The translations under genes and the position numbers were made by a program. This document shows positions 1-7,986 of a stretch of 64,000 nt of DNA, in pieces; positions within the stretch are counted from its first letter, which is position 1; the number at the start of each line of letters is the position of its first letter. This stretch comes from Salinicola acroporae. Lineage in GTDB: Bacteria > Pseudomonadota > Gammaproteobacteria > Pseudomonadales > Halomonadaceae. Where the stretch lies: NCBI RefSeq assembly GCF_003206615.1, contig NZ_PZJW01000002.1, positions 148,016-212,015 on the forward strand, read 5' to 3'. Below the pieces are notes generated by a model, which saw only the letters and a list, made by a program, of their open reading frames with translations, ran no database searches and had not been told where the DNA came from.

Positions 1-2204
1 ATACTGGCACGACGGACACGCCCAGCAGCCCGATCGACCTCCCCCTACCGGCCAGCGGAGAGGAGACCCCGCCACCACCCTTGCGCGTCAATCGCACGCG
101 CAAGGGGATCCATGCCAAGGAGACGCCCTCCTCGCAGGCGGATCTCGACGACGCCGCGCTCTACTTCAACCGCGAGCTGTCGCACCTGCAGTTCAACATT
201 CGCGTCCTCGAACAGTCGCTGGATGCCTCGCATCCGCTTCTCGACCGCTTGATGTTCCTGCTGATCGTCTCCTCCAACCTCGACGAGTTCTTCGAGATCC
301 GGGTCGCCGGCCTCAAGCACCAGTTGGCGTCGTTTCATGAAGAGACCGGTGCCGATGGGATGACGCCGACTCGCGTGCTGAGCGAGGTCTCGCGCATCGG
401 CCACGAACAGGTGGAACGTCAGTACCGCATTCTCAACGACGTCCTCGTGCCGGCCCTGGAGGAGCAGAAGATCCGTTTCCGGCGACGCGCCCAGTGGACG
501 CCCGAGCAGGCGGCCTGGGTCGCCGACTACTTCGAGGAGGAGATCGCCCCGGTGATCAGCCCGATCGGGCTGGACCCCTCGCACCCCTTCCCGCGGCTGG
601 TCAACAAGAGCCTCAACTTCATCGTCGAGCTCGAGGGCACCGATGCCTTTGGCCGCGAGGGCGGCATGGCGATCTTGCCGGCCCCTCGCTCGCTGCCACG
701 CTTGATCCGGCTGCCGGAAGCGCTTTGCGAGACAGGCTTCACCGATTACGTGTTCCTGTCGTCGATGATCCACGCCCACGCCCACGAGGTATTCCCCGGC
801 ATGGAGGTGGAGGGTTGCTACCAGTTCCGCCTGACCCGCAACGCCGACCTCTCGGTCGATCCGGAAGAGGTCTCGGACCTGGCCTCCGCCCTGCGGGGTG
901 AGCTGCTGGCCAGACGCTACGGCAGCGGCGTCCGCCTCGAGGTGGCCGACAACTGCCCCGACAGCCTGATCGATTTCCTGCTCAAGCAGTTCGAGCTTGG
1001 CGAGGAGGATCTCTATCGCGTCAATGGCCCGGTCAACCTGACCCGCATGATGGCGGTTCTCGGCGACGTCCAGCGACCCGATCTACGCTATCGGCCTTTC
1101 ACCCCCGGCCTGCCCAAGCCATTGCGCGGCGAGGTGAACCTGTTCTCCGCCATTCGCCAGGGCGACATCCTGCTGCATCATCCGTTTCAGTCGTTCACGC
1201 CGGTGGAGGATCTGCTGCGTCAGGCAGCACGCGATCCCGACGTCATGGCGATCAAGCAGACGCTCTATCGCACCGGCGCCGACTCCGCGATCGTCGGCGC
1301 CTTGGTGGAGGCGGCTCGCGGGGGCAAGGAAGTGACCGTGGTGATCGAATTGCGGGCGCGCTTCGACGAGGCCGACAATCTGGCGCTGGCCTCGCGACTG
1401 CAGGAGGCGGGCGCCATCGTCATCTACGGGGTAATGGCCTACAAGACTCACGCCAAGATGATGCATATCGTCCGGCGCGAAAAAGGCGAACTGCGCCACT
1501 ATGCTCACCTCGGCACGGGCAACTATCACGCCAAGACCGCCAAGCTGTATACCGACTACAGCCTGATGACCGCCAACGACGAGCTATGCGACGACGTGCA
1601 CAAGGTGTTCCAGCAGCTCTCCGGCATGGGTAAGCCCCGCAAGATCAATACCCTGCTGCATGCCCCCTTCACGCTTCACAAGACGCTGGTCGAGATGATC
1701 GATCGTGAGGCCAAGCTGGCCGAGAACGGCAAGAAGGCCAGGATCGTCATCAAGTGCAATGCGATGACCGAGCCCAAATTGATCCGCGCGCTCTACCGCG
1801 CCTCCCAGGCCGGCGTGACCTGCGACCTGATCATTCGCGGCATGTGCTGCCTGCGCCCCGGCATCCCAGGCATTTCGGATAACATCCGGGTGCGCTCGAT
1901 CATCGGCCGATTCCTCGAACATACCCGCGTCTATTACTTCCACAATGACGGCAAGCATGAAGTCTGGTGCTCCAGCGCCGATGCCATGGAGCGCAACATG
2001 TTCCACCGGGTCGAGACCTGCTTCCCGCTACTGGACAAGAAGGTCGCTCAGCAGGTGCGCAAGGATATCGATACCTACCTGCTGGACAATTGCCAGAGCT
2101 GGGAGCTCGACACCGAGGGGCAGTATCATCTTCGTCATCCCGGAGCTGCCGAGCCGATCAGCGCTCAGGAGACCCTGCTCTACGCCTACGCCAGCCAGGC
2201 TTGA
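1..2204 (+). CDS. ppk1: Polyphosphate kinase 1 (5' end probably outside window)
   Basis: Polymerises the gamma phosphate of ATP into inorganic polyphosphate. The protein has the full PPK1 layout: N domain with NRELSHLQFN, a middle domain, then two phospholipase-D-like C domains. The phosphohistidine is in KTHAKMMHI (His457 counted from the TTG at 81), and a second conserved His is in EHTRVYYF (His614). The TTG at 81 gives 707 residues, close to the family norm of about 690. The frame is open all the way to base 3 with no clear ribosome site at 81, so the true start may lie upstream of the window. In Pseudomonas aeruginosa ppk lies beside ppx, trx and rho (from memory); here the same set is spread over 14 kb. 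It ends in a strong hairpin. Confidence 0.95.
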   Translation, partial: TGTTDTPSSPIDLPLPASGEETPPPPLRVNRTRKGIHAKETPSSQADLDDAALYFNRELSHLQFNIRVLEQSLDASHPLLDRLMFLLIVSSNLDEFFEIRVAGLKHQLASFHEETGADGMTPTRVLSEVSRIGHEQVERQYRILNDVLVPALEEQKIRFRRRAQWTPEQAAWVADYFEEEIAPVISPIGLDPSHPFPRLVNKSLNFIVELEGTDAFGREGGMAILPAPRSLPRLIRLPEALCETGFTDYVFLSSMIHAHAHEVFPGMEVEGCYQFRLTRNADLSVDPEEVSDLASALRGELLARRYGSGVRLEVADNCPDSLIDFLLKQFELGEEDLYRVNGPVNLTRMMAVLGDVQRPDLRYRPFTPGLPKPLRGEVNLFSAIRQGDILLHHPFQSFTPVEDLLRQAARDPDVMAIKQTLYRTGADSAIVGALVEAARGGKEVTVVIELRARFDEADNLALASRLQEAGAIVIYGVMAYKTHAKMMHIVRREKGELRHYAHLGTGNYHAKTAKLYTDYSLMTANDELCDDVHKVFQQLSGMGKPRKINTLLHAPFTLHKTLVEMIDREAKLAENGKKARIVIKCNAMTEPKLIRALYRASQAGVTCDLIIRGMCCLRPGIPGISDNIRVRSIIGRFLEHTRVYYFHNDGKHEVWCSSADAMERNMFHRVETCFPLLDKKVAQQVRKDIDTYLLDNCQSWELDTEGQYHLRHPGAAEPISAQETLLYAYASQA

Positions 2205-2233
2205 GCACGACCGGCCGTCGGCCGGTCGTGCTC
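2203..2233 (+). terminator. Hairpin at the ppk1 stop codon
   Basis: A perfect 14-bp stem (GAGCACGACCGGCC at 2203-2216 and its complement at 2220-2233) with a 3-base loop. It overlaps the ppk1 stop codon and lies between two convergent genes. There is no T run, so it may act as a 3' stabiliser or a Rho-assisted end. Confidence 0.6.
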
Positions 2234-2242
2234 CACCGACAT

Positions 2243-2280
2243 GACAAGGCCGGACGCTCACGCATCCGGCCTTGTCGTTT
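2243..2280. terminator. Second hairpin between convergent ppk1 and phoX
   Basis: A 12-bp perfect stem (GACAAGGCCGGA at 2243-2254, complement at 2265-2276) with a 10-base loop, followed on the plus strand by GTTT. It sits just past the phoX stop, so it probably serves both convergent genes. The T run is short. Confidence 0.6.
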
Positions 2281-2291
2281 CGAGCCGGTTG

Positions 2292-4421
2292 TCAGACGCC
2301 GACCTGCCCGCCGTCCTCCTTCCAGATTGCCACGGTGGCGGCGCGCGGCCGAACCTGGCCACTCGCGGCCCGGGTCGCATCCTGGGTCAGGGCGTCGCCA
2401 TCCGCCGGCCAATTTCCAGGATGCTGGATATTGATGAACAGCGAGGTGCGATCCGGCGTCGCGAAGATTCCGGTCACCTCGCAACCATTGGGCCCCACGG
2501 CAAAGCGCTTGAGCCCGTCCTGATTGCCGGCGCCGACGACCGAACCCGCGCCTGTCTCGGCCGACAGCGCGCCCGGCACCACCGCCAGCAACTGGTCGTT
2601 GGTATAGTCGGCCACGACATTGTCGCTGTTGTCGGTCTGGAACCAAAGAATGCCCTGCCCATCGCCACGCTCGTCGTACCACAGGCCGTCGGGACTCGCG
2701 AACTGGTTGCTCCGGGTCAGGCCTGACCGGTTGGTCTCGGCGTCGGCGTCGCTACCGAACACGAAGATCTCCCAGGCGAAGCGGTTGTCCGGCTGCTCGC
2801 GCCAGCGAATGATATGACCACTCTCGTTGTCGGCTACCGGGTTGGCGGCGTTGGTCGGCGCCGTCGCGTAACCGCTGCCCACCTCGTCGACTGCCGCACC
2901 GCCATTGGTGAAAGTGGCCTCGGTACCGTCCGCGGTGCGCTTGGCGTTGTTGGTCAGCGTGAAATAGACCTCGCCGGAGACGGGATCCACGCTCGACCAC
3001 TCCGGACGATCCATCGGCGTCGCCCCCATCAGATCAGCGGCATCGCAGGTGTGAATGATGATGCCGGCGGCATCGTCAGCCGCCAGCCCCAGCGCCGCGG
3101 CCAGCGTCTCACCTGAGGGGGTTCTGGCGTCCGGCGTCAGAGCCAGCCACTCGCCCCGGCCATCCTCGTCGAAGCGTGCCGCGTAGAGCGTGCCTTCGTC
3201 GAGGTACTTGCTGCCGATCGCCAGACGATCCGCCTCGTTACCCGGTTCGGGCGCATCGGCCGGCTCCCACTTGGCCGCGCTGACGAACTTGTAGATATAC
3301 TCGTTGCGCGAGTCGTGACCGGTATAGAACGTGAGCGGCTCGCCGGCGCGCACTGGTCCCGGCCAGCAGCCTTCGTGACGGAAGCGCCCCAGTGCCGTCC
3401 GTTTGGTCGCCGTTGCCTGGGTGTAGGGATCGATCTCGACCACGTAGCCGAAAGTCCGCGCCTCGTTGCGATAGTCATCGGTCGCCTCTCCCGAGCCGGG
3501 TGTGACATCGAAACGCGCGAACTCGTCGTCCTGCTCGCCATCGCCGGCGGCGGTCTCCCAACCGTAGCGGCCGCGATCGGTTGGCAGCCCCAGGCGGGCA
3601 TCATCTGGGAAGCGCTCCCCGGTGTTGACGAATACTTCCGGCCAGTTTTCCTCGCAGGTCAGGTAGGTACCCCAGGGGGTATAACCGTTGGCACAGTTGT
3701 TGTTGGTGCCCCGGGCTCGCCGGCCATCGGTGGCGTAGCGCGTCCGGACATAGTCGCTGCCCGCGACCGGCCCAGACAGCAGCATCGGGGTCGCCGTGGT
3801 GAGACGCCGGTTGTAGGGGGAGTCGGCCACGTGCATCCAGCTACCATCGTCCTGACGCCGGATCTCGACGATCGTGACACCGTGAGCGTTGATTTCGGTG
3901 CGTACTTCATCGGCCGGCCGTACGCCCTCCGGCTGGGTCGGCCCTCCCTGCGGCGCCCACAGCGCCTGCTGGTCGATGTACTCGTTGTTGAGCGCGAGCA
4001 GGAAACGTCGAGAGGCACTCTCCGGGTCCAACGGGAAGGCGTGCATCCCGTCATGATGCATGCCCACGCTGTTCGCCTGCTGCTCAGGGGTCATGGCGAG
4101 ATCCCCAGCCCAATCCTTCGCCCGGGCGTTGAGCGGCGTTCCCCAGGGAATCAACACTTGCGCCCGATACCCCCCGGGCACCACGATCGCGTCGGTGCGC
4201 GATCCCTGAACCGCCTCGAACGCCAGTGCCAATGGGGTTTTGCCCTGGGCCAAGGCACGCTGGGTGCCAGCGAGGCCGAATCCGCCCATCATCGAGAGTG
4301 CTGCCATCCCCAGGCCGCCTCTTAGAATCTGGCGGCGCGAGAGGTGACGCTCGACGATATCGCCGAAAGGCACGTTGTGGCTGTTGTTGTGAATGCGATG
4401 ATCTTCGACGTCCCGGCTCAT
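2292..4421 (-). CDS. phoX: PhoX-family alkaline phosphatase, Tat-exported (DUF839)
   Basis: A 709-residue secreted phosphatase of the PhoX/DUF839 family. Characterised members are calcium- and iron-dependent phosphomonoesterases that release phosphate from organic esters in the periplasm. The N terminus carries a twin-arginine signal (SRRQIL, residues 28-33), a hydrophobic stretch and a likely cleavage after ALAQ near residue 59. The body has the family blocks NNCANGYTPWGTYLTCEEN and a C-terminal SLFINIQHPG. It is a single gene on the minus strand, converging on ppk1. A possible Pho box lies about 60 bp upstream. With ppk1 and ppx nearby it gives this region a phosphate theme. Exact substrate range is not readable from sequence. 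Confidence 0.9.
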   Translation of the reverse strand: MSRDVEDHRIHNNSHNVPFGDIVERHLSRRQILRGGLGMAALSMMGGFGLAGTQRALAQGKTPLALAFEAVQGSRTDAIVVPGGYRAQVLIPWGTPLNARAKDWAGDLAMTPEQQANSVGMHHDGMHAFPLDPESASRRFLLALNNEYIDQQALWAPQGGPTQPEGVRPADEVRTEINAHGVTIVEIRRQDDGSWMHVADSPYNRRLTTATPMLLSGPVAGSDYVRTRYATDGRRARGTNNNCANGYTPWGTYLTCEENWPEVFVNTGERFPDDARLGLPTDRGRYGWETAAGDGEQDDEFARFDVTPGSGEATDDYRNEARTFGYVVEIDPYTQATATKRTALGRFRHEGCWPGPVRAGEPLTFYTGHDSRNEYIYKFVSAAKWEPADAPEPGNEADRLAIGSKYLDEGTLYAARFDEDGRGEWLALTPDARTPSGETLAAALGLAADDAAGIIIHTCDAADLMGATPMDRPEWSSVDPVSGEVYFTLTNNAKRTADGTEATFTNGGAAVDEVGSGYATAPTNAANPVADNESGHIIRWREQPDNRFAWEIFVFGSDADAETNRSGLTRSNQFASPDGLWYDERGDGQGILWFQTDNSDNVVADYTNDQLLAVVPGALSAETGAGSVVGAGNQDGLKRFAVGPNGCEVTGIFATPDRTSLFINIQHPGNWPADGDALTQDATRAASGQVRPRAATVAIWKEDGGQVGV

Positions 4422-4477
4422 GTCATCTCCCTTGCCTTGTCACGGATTGATCGTCGTGACGAGGCTAGTCCGGAGAC

Positions 4478-4495
4478 ATGACGAAATGATGTCGA
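4478..4495 (-). promoter_or_regulatory. Candidate Pho box upstream of phoX
   Basis: On the minus strand the sequence reads TCGACAT-CATT-TCGTCAT, a 7-4-7 direct repeat with the 11-bp period of PhoB sites (consensus CTGTCAT-N4-CTGTCAT). It matches 9 of 14 consensus positions. PhoX genes commonly belong to the Pho regulon, which makes the site plausible, but the match is weak. Confidence 0.35.
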
Positions 4496-4524
4496 AAGCG
4501 ATCGACGACCCTCTCCCCGGCTGT

Positions 4525-5592
4525 TCAGGTCGAGCGCAGACGTTCGGCCGCTCGCGTCAGCAGGCTGTCGGTCGCTTCCCAGCCCAGGCAGGCGTCGGTG
4601 ATCGAGACGCCATAGCGGAGTGCCGAGGGGTTGAGCGCCTGCTTTCCCTCGAACAGATGACTTTCGAGCATCACACCGATCAGGCTGCGGTCGCCCGCCA
4701 GGCGCTGCTCCAGCACATCGTAGAGAACTTCGGTCTGGCGGCGATGATCCTTGCGCGCGTTGGCATGGCTGCAGTCGACCATGATCCTCGCCTCGAGCCC
4801 TGCCTGCGACATCGCCCGGCGACTGGCGGCGATGCTGGCGGCGTCGTGATTGGGCCCGGCCTGGCCGCCGCGGAGCACCAGATGCGTGGCGGGGTTTCCC
4901 GAGGTTTCGATCATCGCCGGGTACCCTTCGGCCGTGATCCCGAAATGGCGATGGGGATGCGCGGCAGACTGCATCGCGGCAATCGCCACGTCGACATTGC
5001 CCTGGGTGCCGTTCTTGAAGCCCACCGTCGCCGCCAGGCCGCTGGCCAGCTCGCGATGAATCTGTGATTCGGTGGTACGCGCCCCGATCGCCACCCAACT
5101 CAGCAGATCGTCGAAATAGGCACCCGCCATCGGCTGCAGCAGCTCCGTCGCTACCGGCAACCCCAGTTCGGCGATATCCCGCATGAGCCGTCTCGCCATG
5201 GCCAGCCCCGCTGCCATGTCGTCGCTGCCGTCGAGATGGGGATCGTAGGCCATGCCCTTCCAGCCGACCGTCGTGCGCGGCTTTTCCACGTACACCCGCA
5301 TGACCAGCAGCAGTCGATCGCCTACCACCTTGTCGAGTGCTGCCAGCCGCTCGGCGTACTCCAGCGCGGCGACGGGGTCGTGGACGGAACAGGGGCCGGT
5401 CACTACCAGCAGACGGTCATCCTCACCATCGAGAATGGCACGAACCGCCTGCCGATTGTCGGCGATCTGCCTGGCGAGCGAGGCACTCACCGGCAGTCTC
5501 TGGCGCAGTTCGTATGCCGATGGCAAGGGCAGCGGTCTTGCCGGCCCTGGTGTCGAGGAGGTCGGTTTCCGTAGGGAGGTAGCAGCGTCCAT
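4525..5592 (-). CDS. 3-deoxy-7-phosphoheptulonate synthase (class I DAHP synthase)
   Basis: First step of the shikimate pathway: condenses phosphoenolpyruvate and erythrose 4-phosphate to DAHP. The 355-residue protein matches the AroF/AroG/AroH type I family in length and blocks: VVTGPCSVHDP, VEKPRTTVGWKG, GARTTESQIHRELASGL, VGFKNGTQGN, LRGG, DCSHANARKDH and VMLESHLFEG. It is not possible from sequence alone to say which aromatic amino acid inhibits the enzyme. The ATG at 5592 has AGAGA about 6 bases upstream. The gene is preceded by a leader peptide and terminator (5643-5848), so transcription is probably attenuated by aromatic aminoacyl-tRNA supply. It runs on the same strand as phoX with a 103-bp gap. 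Confidence 0.95.
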   Translation of the reverse strand: MDAATSLRKPTSSTPGPARPLPLPSAYELRQRLPVSASLARQIADNRQAVRAILDGEDDRLLVVTGPCSVHDPVAALEYAERLAALDKVVGDRLLLVMRVYVEKPRTTVGWKGMAYDPHLDGSDDMAAGLAMARRLMRDIAELGLPVATELLQPMAGAYFDDLLSWVAIGARTTESQIHRELASGLAATVGFKNGTQGNVDVAIAAMQSAAHPHRHFGITAEGYPAMIETSGNPATHLVLRGGQAGPNHDAASIAASRRAMSQAGLEARIMVDCSHANARKDHRRQTEVLYDVLEQRLAGDRSLIGVMLESHLFEGKQALNPSALRYGVSITDACLGWEATDSLLTRAAERLRST

Positions 5593-5642
5593 AACGATCT
5601 CTTTTCATGATTGTGTTTCAAGGATTGAGACCCGAAACGCGA

Positions 5643-5674
5643 GAACCCCCGGATGGGCTGCCATCCGGGGGTTC
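5643..5674 (-). terminator. Attenuator hairpin in the DAHP synthase leader
   Basis: A perfect 14-bp stem (GAACCCCCGGATGG and its complement) with a 4-base loop, lying 50 bp before the DAHP synthase start and 49 bp after the leader-peptide stop. The tail is only moderately T-rich. An upstream segment (5687-5695) is complementary over 9 bases to the loop region at 5654-5662, so an alternative fold could disrupt the hairpin. Confidence 0.7.
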
Positions 5675-5749
5675 TTGAAGCGAGGAGGCAGCCCAGGTCC
5701 GGGCGTGCCTCGCGGGTTCAGGTCATGTCGACCAACCGGCGGGCACGCC
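5654..5749 (-). promoter_or_regulatory. Mutually exclusive RNA segments of the aro attenuator
   Basis: Four pairings compete on the minus-strand transcript. GGCGTGCC inside the leader peptide (5742-5749) pairs with GGCACGCC (5702-5709). GAGGCA (5706-5711), extended by GCCC with a one-base bulge, pairs with TGCCTC (5685-5690). TGGGCTGCC (5687-5695) pairs with GGCAGCCCA in the terminator (5654-5662). The overlaps make these folds exclusive, as expected of an attenuator. Which fold goes with ribosome stalling cannot be settled by eye. Confidence 0.6.
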
Positions 5750-5848
5750 AGTCCTAAACCAATAGCCATAACCGGAGAACGCAAACGCCATCGCATCGCC
5801 AGCAGGGCTGGCGATGTCGATCTGGGCGATATCGTGGCGTTCGGTCAT
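5723..5848 (-). CDS. Aromatic-rich leader peptide for DAHP synthase attenuation
   Basis: A 41-codon reading frame ending in TGA, 130 bases upstream of the DAHP synthase gene on the same strand. Its middle reads FAFSGYGYWF, and a second Trp lies near the end, giving three Phe, two Tyr and two Trp, most of them in ten residues. It starts ATGACC with a purine stretch (GAGAAAGCGGAAAG) upstream. This is the hallmark of a leader peptide whose translation senses charged tRNA, as in trpL, pheL and hisL. Here all three aromatic amino acids appear to be sensed, which suits the common first step of their pathway. It is too short for standard gene calling. The frame was checked codon by codon. No protein function is expected. 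Confidence 0.75.
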   Translation of the reverse strand: MTERHDIAQIDIASPAGDAMAFAFSGYGYWFRTGVPAGWST

Positions 5849-5897
5849 GATGCTTTCCGCTTTCTCGCAGACGTGTGGTGTACGAAGTCGTGGCTCT

Positions 5898-5925
5898 ATC
5901 CTAACGTGACGGCACGGTTTGACAA
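5898..5925 (-). promoter_or_regulatory. Candidate promoter for the aro leader transcript
   Basis: TTGTCA (minus strand, 5920-5925) and TAGGAT (5898-5903) with 16 bases between, a reasonable sigma-70 match, 50 bases upstream of the leader-peptide start. It lies in the divergent region shared with the sigma factor gene. Confidence 0.5.
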
Positions 5926-6029
5926 GTCTTTTGATGCCAAAGCGTGAACGGTATTTCTCCAGGCTTTACTTGTTCGATCCCGTTGACGAGACTGCTAATC
6001 AAGAAAAAGAAAGAATTCAAAGGACTTTC

Positions 6030-6584
6030 ATGGCTTACCCGCCTCATGACGTGTTGATCGACAATCTCCAGGCTTGCGCTCGCGGCGATGGTCCTGCGTT
6101 CGAAAAGCTCTACCGCGCGACCAGCCCGCATCTGTATGCGCAGTTGCTGCGTATCGTCAGGCAGGAAGCGGCGGCTCAGGACTGCCTGCAACTCGTCTAC
6201 CTCCGTGTATGGCAGGTGGCCGGCCAGTACGATGCCGGCCGTGCCAGGCCGATGACCTGGCTGTCGACGCTGACGCGCAACATCGGTATCGACTGGCTCA
6301 GGCGCCAGCGGCCGCAGGAGGCCGACGGCGATGCCATCATCGAGACGCTGCCGGGAGAATCCGATCTCGAGAGCGAGAGTGATATCAATCAGCAGGCGGA
6401 GTCGCTGCAACTCTGCTTGACCGAATTGACGATGCAGCAGCGCCAGGCGCTCGAACTGGCATTTTTCGAGGGCCTGACCCACCACGATCTGGCATCGCAC
6501 CTGGGCACGCCACTGGGCACCGTCAAGAGTTGGGTCCGAAGAGGCCTGGAGAGGTTGAAAGCATGCATGACACGTTTCGCCTGA
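6030..6584 (+). CDS. ECF RNA polymerase sigma factor
   Basis: An extracytoplasmic-function sigma factor of 184 residues that would redirect RNA polymerase to stress genes. Region 2 spans about residues 10-95 (PAFEKLYRATSPHLYAQL, DCLQLVYLRVW, MTWLSTLTRNIGIDWLRRQR) and region 4 about 125-180, with the helix-turn-helix GLTHHDLASHLGTPLGTVKSW. The ATG at 6030 was chosen because AAAGGA lies 5 bases upstream and the protein then begins just before region 2; the longer frame from a TTG at 5919 adds sequence unlike the family. The next gene is a RskA-like membrane anti-sigma factor that starts inside this one, so the pair is translationally coupled. It resembles the SigK/RskA-type group. Its target promoters are unknown. 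Confidence 0.92.
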   Translation: MAYPPHDVLIDNLQACARGDGPAFEKLYRATSPHLYAQLLRIVRQEAAAQDCLQLVYLRVWQVAGQYDAGRARPMTWLSTLTRNIGIDWLRRQRPQEADGDAIIETLPGESDLESESDINQQAESLQLCLTELTMQQRQALELAFFEGLTHHDLASHLGTPLGTVKSWVRRGLERLKACMTRFA

Positions 6585-7270
6585 CCGATCCCGAGGAGCG
6601 CGAGATGGCTGCCGGCGAATACGTCCTGGGCACCCTGACGGGCGATCAGCGGGCCGAATTCGAGGCCCTGCTGGCGGTCAGCGCGGATCTCCAGCACAGC
6701 GTCGAAGCCTGGCGGGAACGGCTGCAGCTCTTCAACCAGCAACTGGAACCCGTCGCGCCGCCCAGGAGAATCTGGCCGGATATCGCGGCGCGCCTGGGGC
6801 TGAAGACGGGGCCATTGCAACGGCTGGGTTTCTGGCGCGCGTTCAGCGGCATCGCCACTGCAGCGGCGCTGATCCTGGCGATCGTGGCACTGGTGCCGCG
6901 GGAGCCGGCCATGATGCCCGGCGAGTACGTCTTCGTGATCAACCAGCCCAACGGCCAGACGGCCTGGATTTTGAACGCCACGCTCAACGGCAAGATGATG
7001 GTGCAGACGGTATCGCCGGAACCGATGCCGGAAGGCAAGGGCGGTGAGCTATGGATGATGGAGAACGGGACGCCGGTGTCTTTGGGCATGCTGCCGGCCC
7101 ATGGCGAAGCCACCATGCAACTGCCCGCCAAGATGCTGGGGCTGATGAAGACCGCCGATTTCGCGGTGAGCATGGAACCCAGCGCCGGCGCGCCCGGCGG
7201 CAAACCGACCGGCCCGGTGATCGACGCGGGCAAACTGGTACAGATTCGCAGCGCTACCGTCTCGCTGTAG
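6563..7270 (+). CDS. Membrane anti-sigma factor, RskA-like
   Basis: Predicted to hold the preceding ECF sigma factor at the membrane until a signal arrives. The 235-residue protein has a cytoplasmic anti-sigma domain (about 1-90, with EYVLGTLTGDQRAEFEALL), one membrane helix (about 97-117, FSGIATAAALILAIVALV) and a periplasmic RskA C-terminal domain (about 120-235) with GKGGELWMMENGTPVSLGML. The ATG at 6563 has GGAGAGG 8 bases before it and overlaps the sigma gene by 22 bases; the frame extends further upstream but without a ribosome site. The periplasmic domain is rich in methionine, which may mean redox or metal sensing, but that is speculation. Confidence 0.88.
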   Translation: MHDTFRLTDPEEREMAAGEYVLGTLTGDQRAEFEALLAVSADLQHSVEAWRERLQLFNQQLEPVAPPRRIWPDIAARLGLKTGPLQRLGFWRAFSGIATAAALILAIVALVPREPAMMPGEYVFVINQPNGQTAWILNATLNGKMMVQTVSPEPMPEGKGGELWMMENGTPVSLGMLPAHGEATMQLPAKMLGLMKTADFAVSMEPSAGAPGGKPTGPVIDAGKLVQIRSATVSL

Positions 7271-7293
7271 CGCGAGCCGGTGCCCCCCGGGTT

Positions 7294-7986
7294 TCAGACC
7301 AGGCTACGGCCACCGTCGACCGGCACCACCGTCCCGGTGACGAAGTCGTTGTCGAGCAGATAGCGTAGCGTCTGGTAGATGACGCCCGGGCCCGGCACCC
7401 GCCATTGCCCCTCGCCGCGGTTTTCCTCGCCATCGCCCAGCATCACGAGCCCCGGTGCGATGGCATTGACCTGGATTCGCGGCGCGAACTGTACTGCGAG
7501 CGACCGGGTCAGGCTCTCGAGCCCCGCCTTGGTTGCCGCATAGGCGGCCTGTCCCGCCGCGCCGCGCCTTACCACGCTATCGGTGATATGCACGATATCG
7601 CGCTGCGGCTCCTGGCAGGCTTCCAGCAGGTTTCTGGCATGGAGATTGATCAGGTATGGGGCCTGCATGTGAACCCGGAACAGGCGCTCGAAGGTGGCTC
7701 CCGCTGCCTCGGGCTCGGGGTCCGAAAGCCACTCGCCAGCATTGTGGATGATGGCGCGCAGACTCGGGGTGCTGTCCCGGAGACGGGCGATGAAATCGAG
7801 AATCCCGGCTTCGCTGCCGAAATCCGCCGCCAGCGTCACCGCGCCTCGCTCGCGTAATCCCGACAGTGTCTCCCGCTCTCGCCGATAGGTGACGATCACC
7901 GGATGGCCGTCGTCGAGCAGCCGCTCGGCGCAGTGACGACCCAAGCGTTGCGTTCCGCCGGTGATCAGGATCGGGGACTGGCTCAC
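7294..7986 (-). CDS. folM: Dihydromonapterin reductase (FolM-type short-chain dehydrogenase)
   Basis: An NADPH-dependent short-chain dehydrogenase of 230 residues that in relatives reduces dihydromonapterin and weakly dihydrofolate. The nucleotide-binding motif is TGGTQRLG near residue 8, the Asn motif is HNAGEW, and the catalytic Tyr-Lys pair is in YAATKAG. FolM-like signatures include ADFGSEAGILDFI, VYQTLRYLL-like IYQTLRYLLDNDFVTG and the C-terminal VDGGR. The start is GTG at 7986, overlapping the stop of the flavin reductase gene as GTGA, so the genes are coupled. It converges with the anti-sigma gene. A generic SDR role remains possible. Confidence 0.85.
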   Translation of the reverse strand: MSQSPILITGGTQRLGRHCAERLLDDGHPVIVTYRRERETLSGLRERGAVTLAADFGSEAGILDFIARLRDSTPSLRAIIHNAGEWLSDPEPEAAGATFERLFRVHMQAPYLINLHARNLLEACQEPQRDIVHITDSVVRRGAAGQAAYAATKAGLESLTRSLAVQFAPRIQVNAIAPGLVMLGDGEENRGEGQWRVPGPGVIYQTLRYLLDNDFVTGTVVPVDGGRSLV

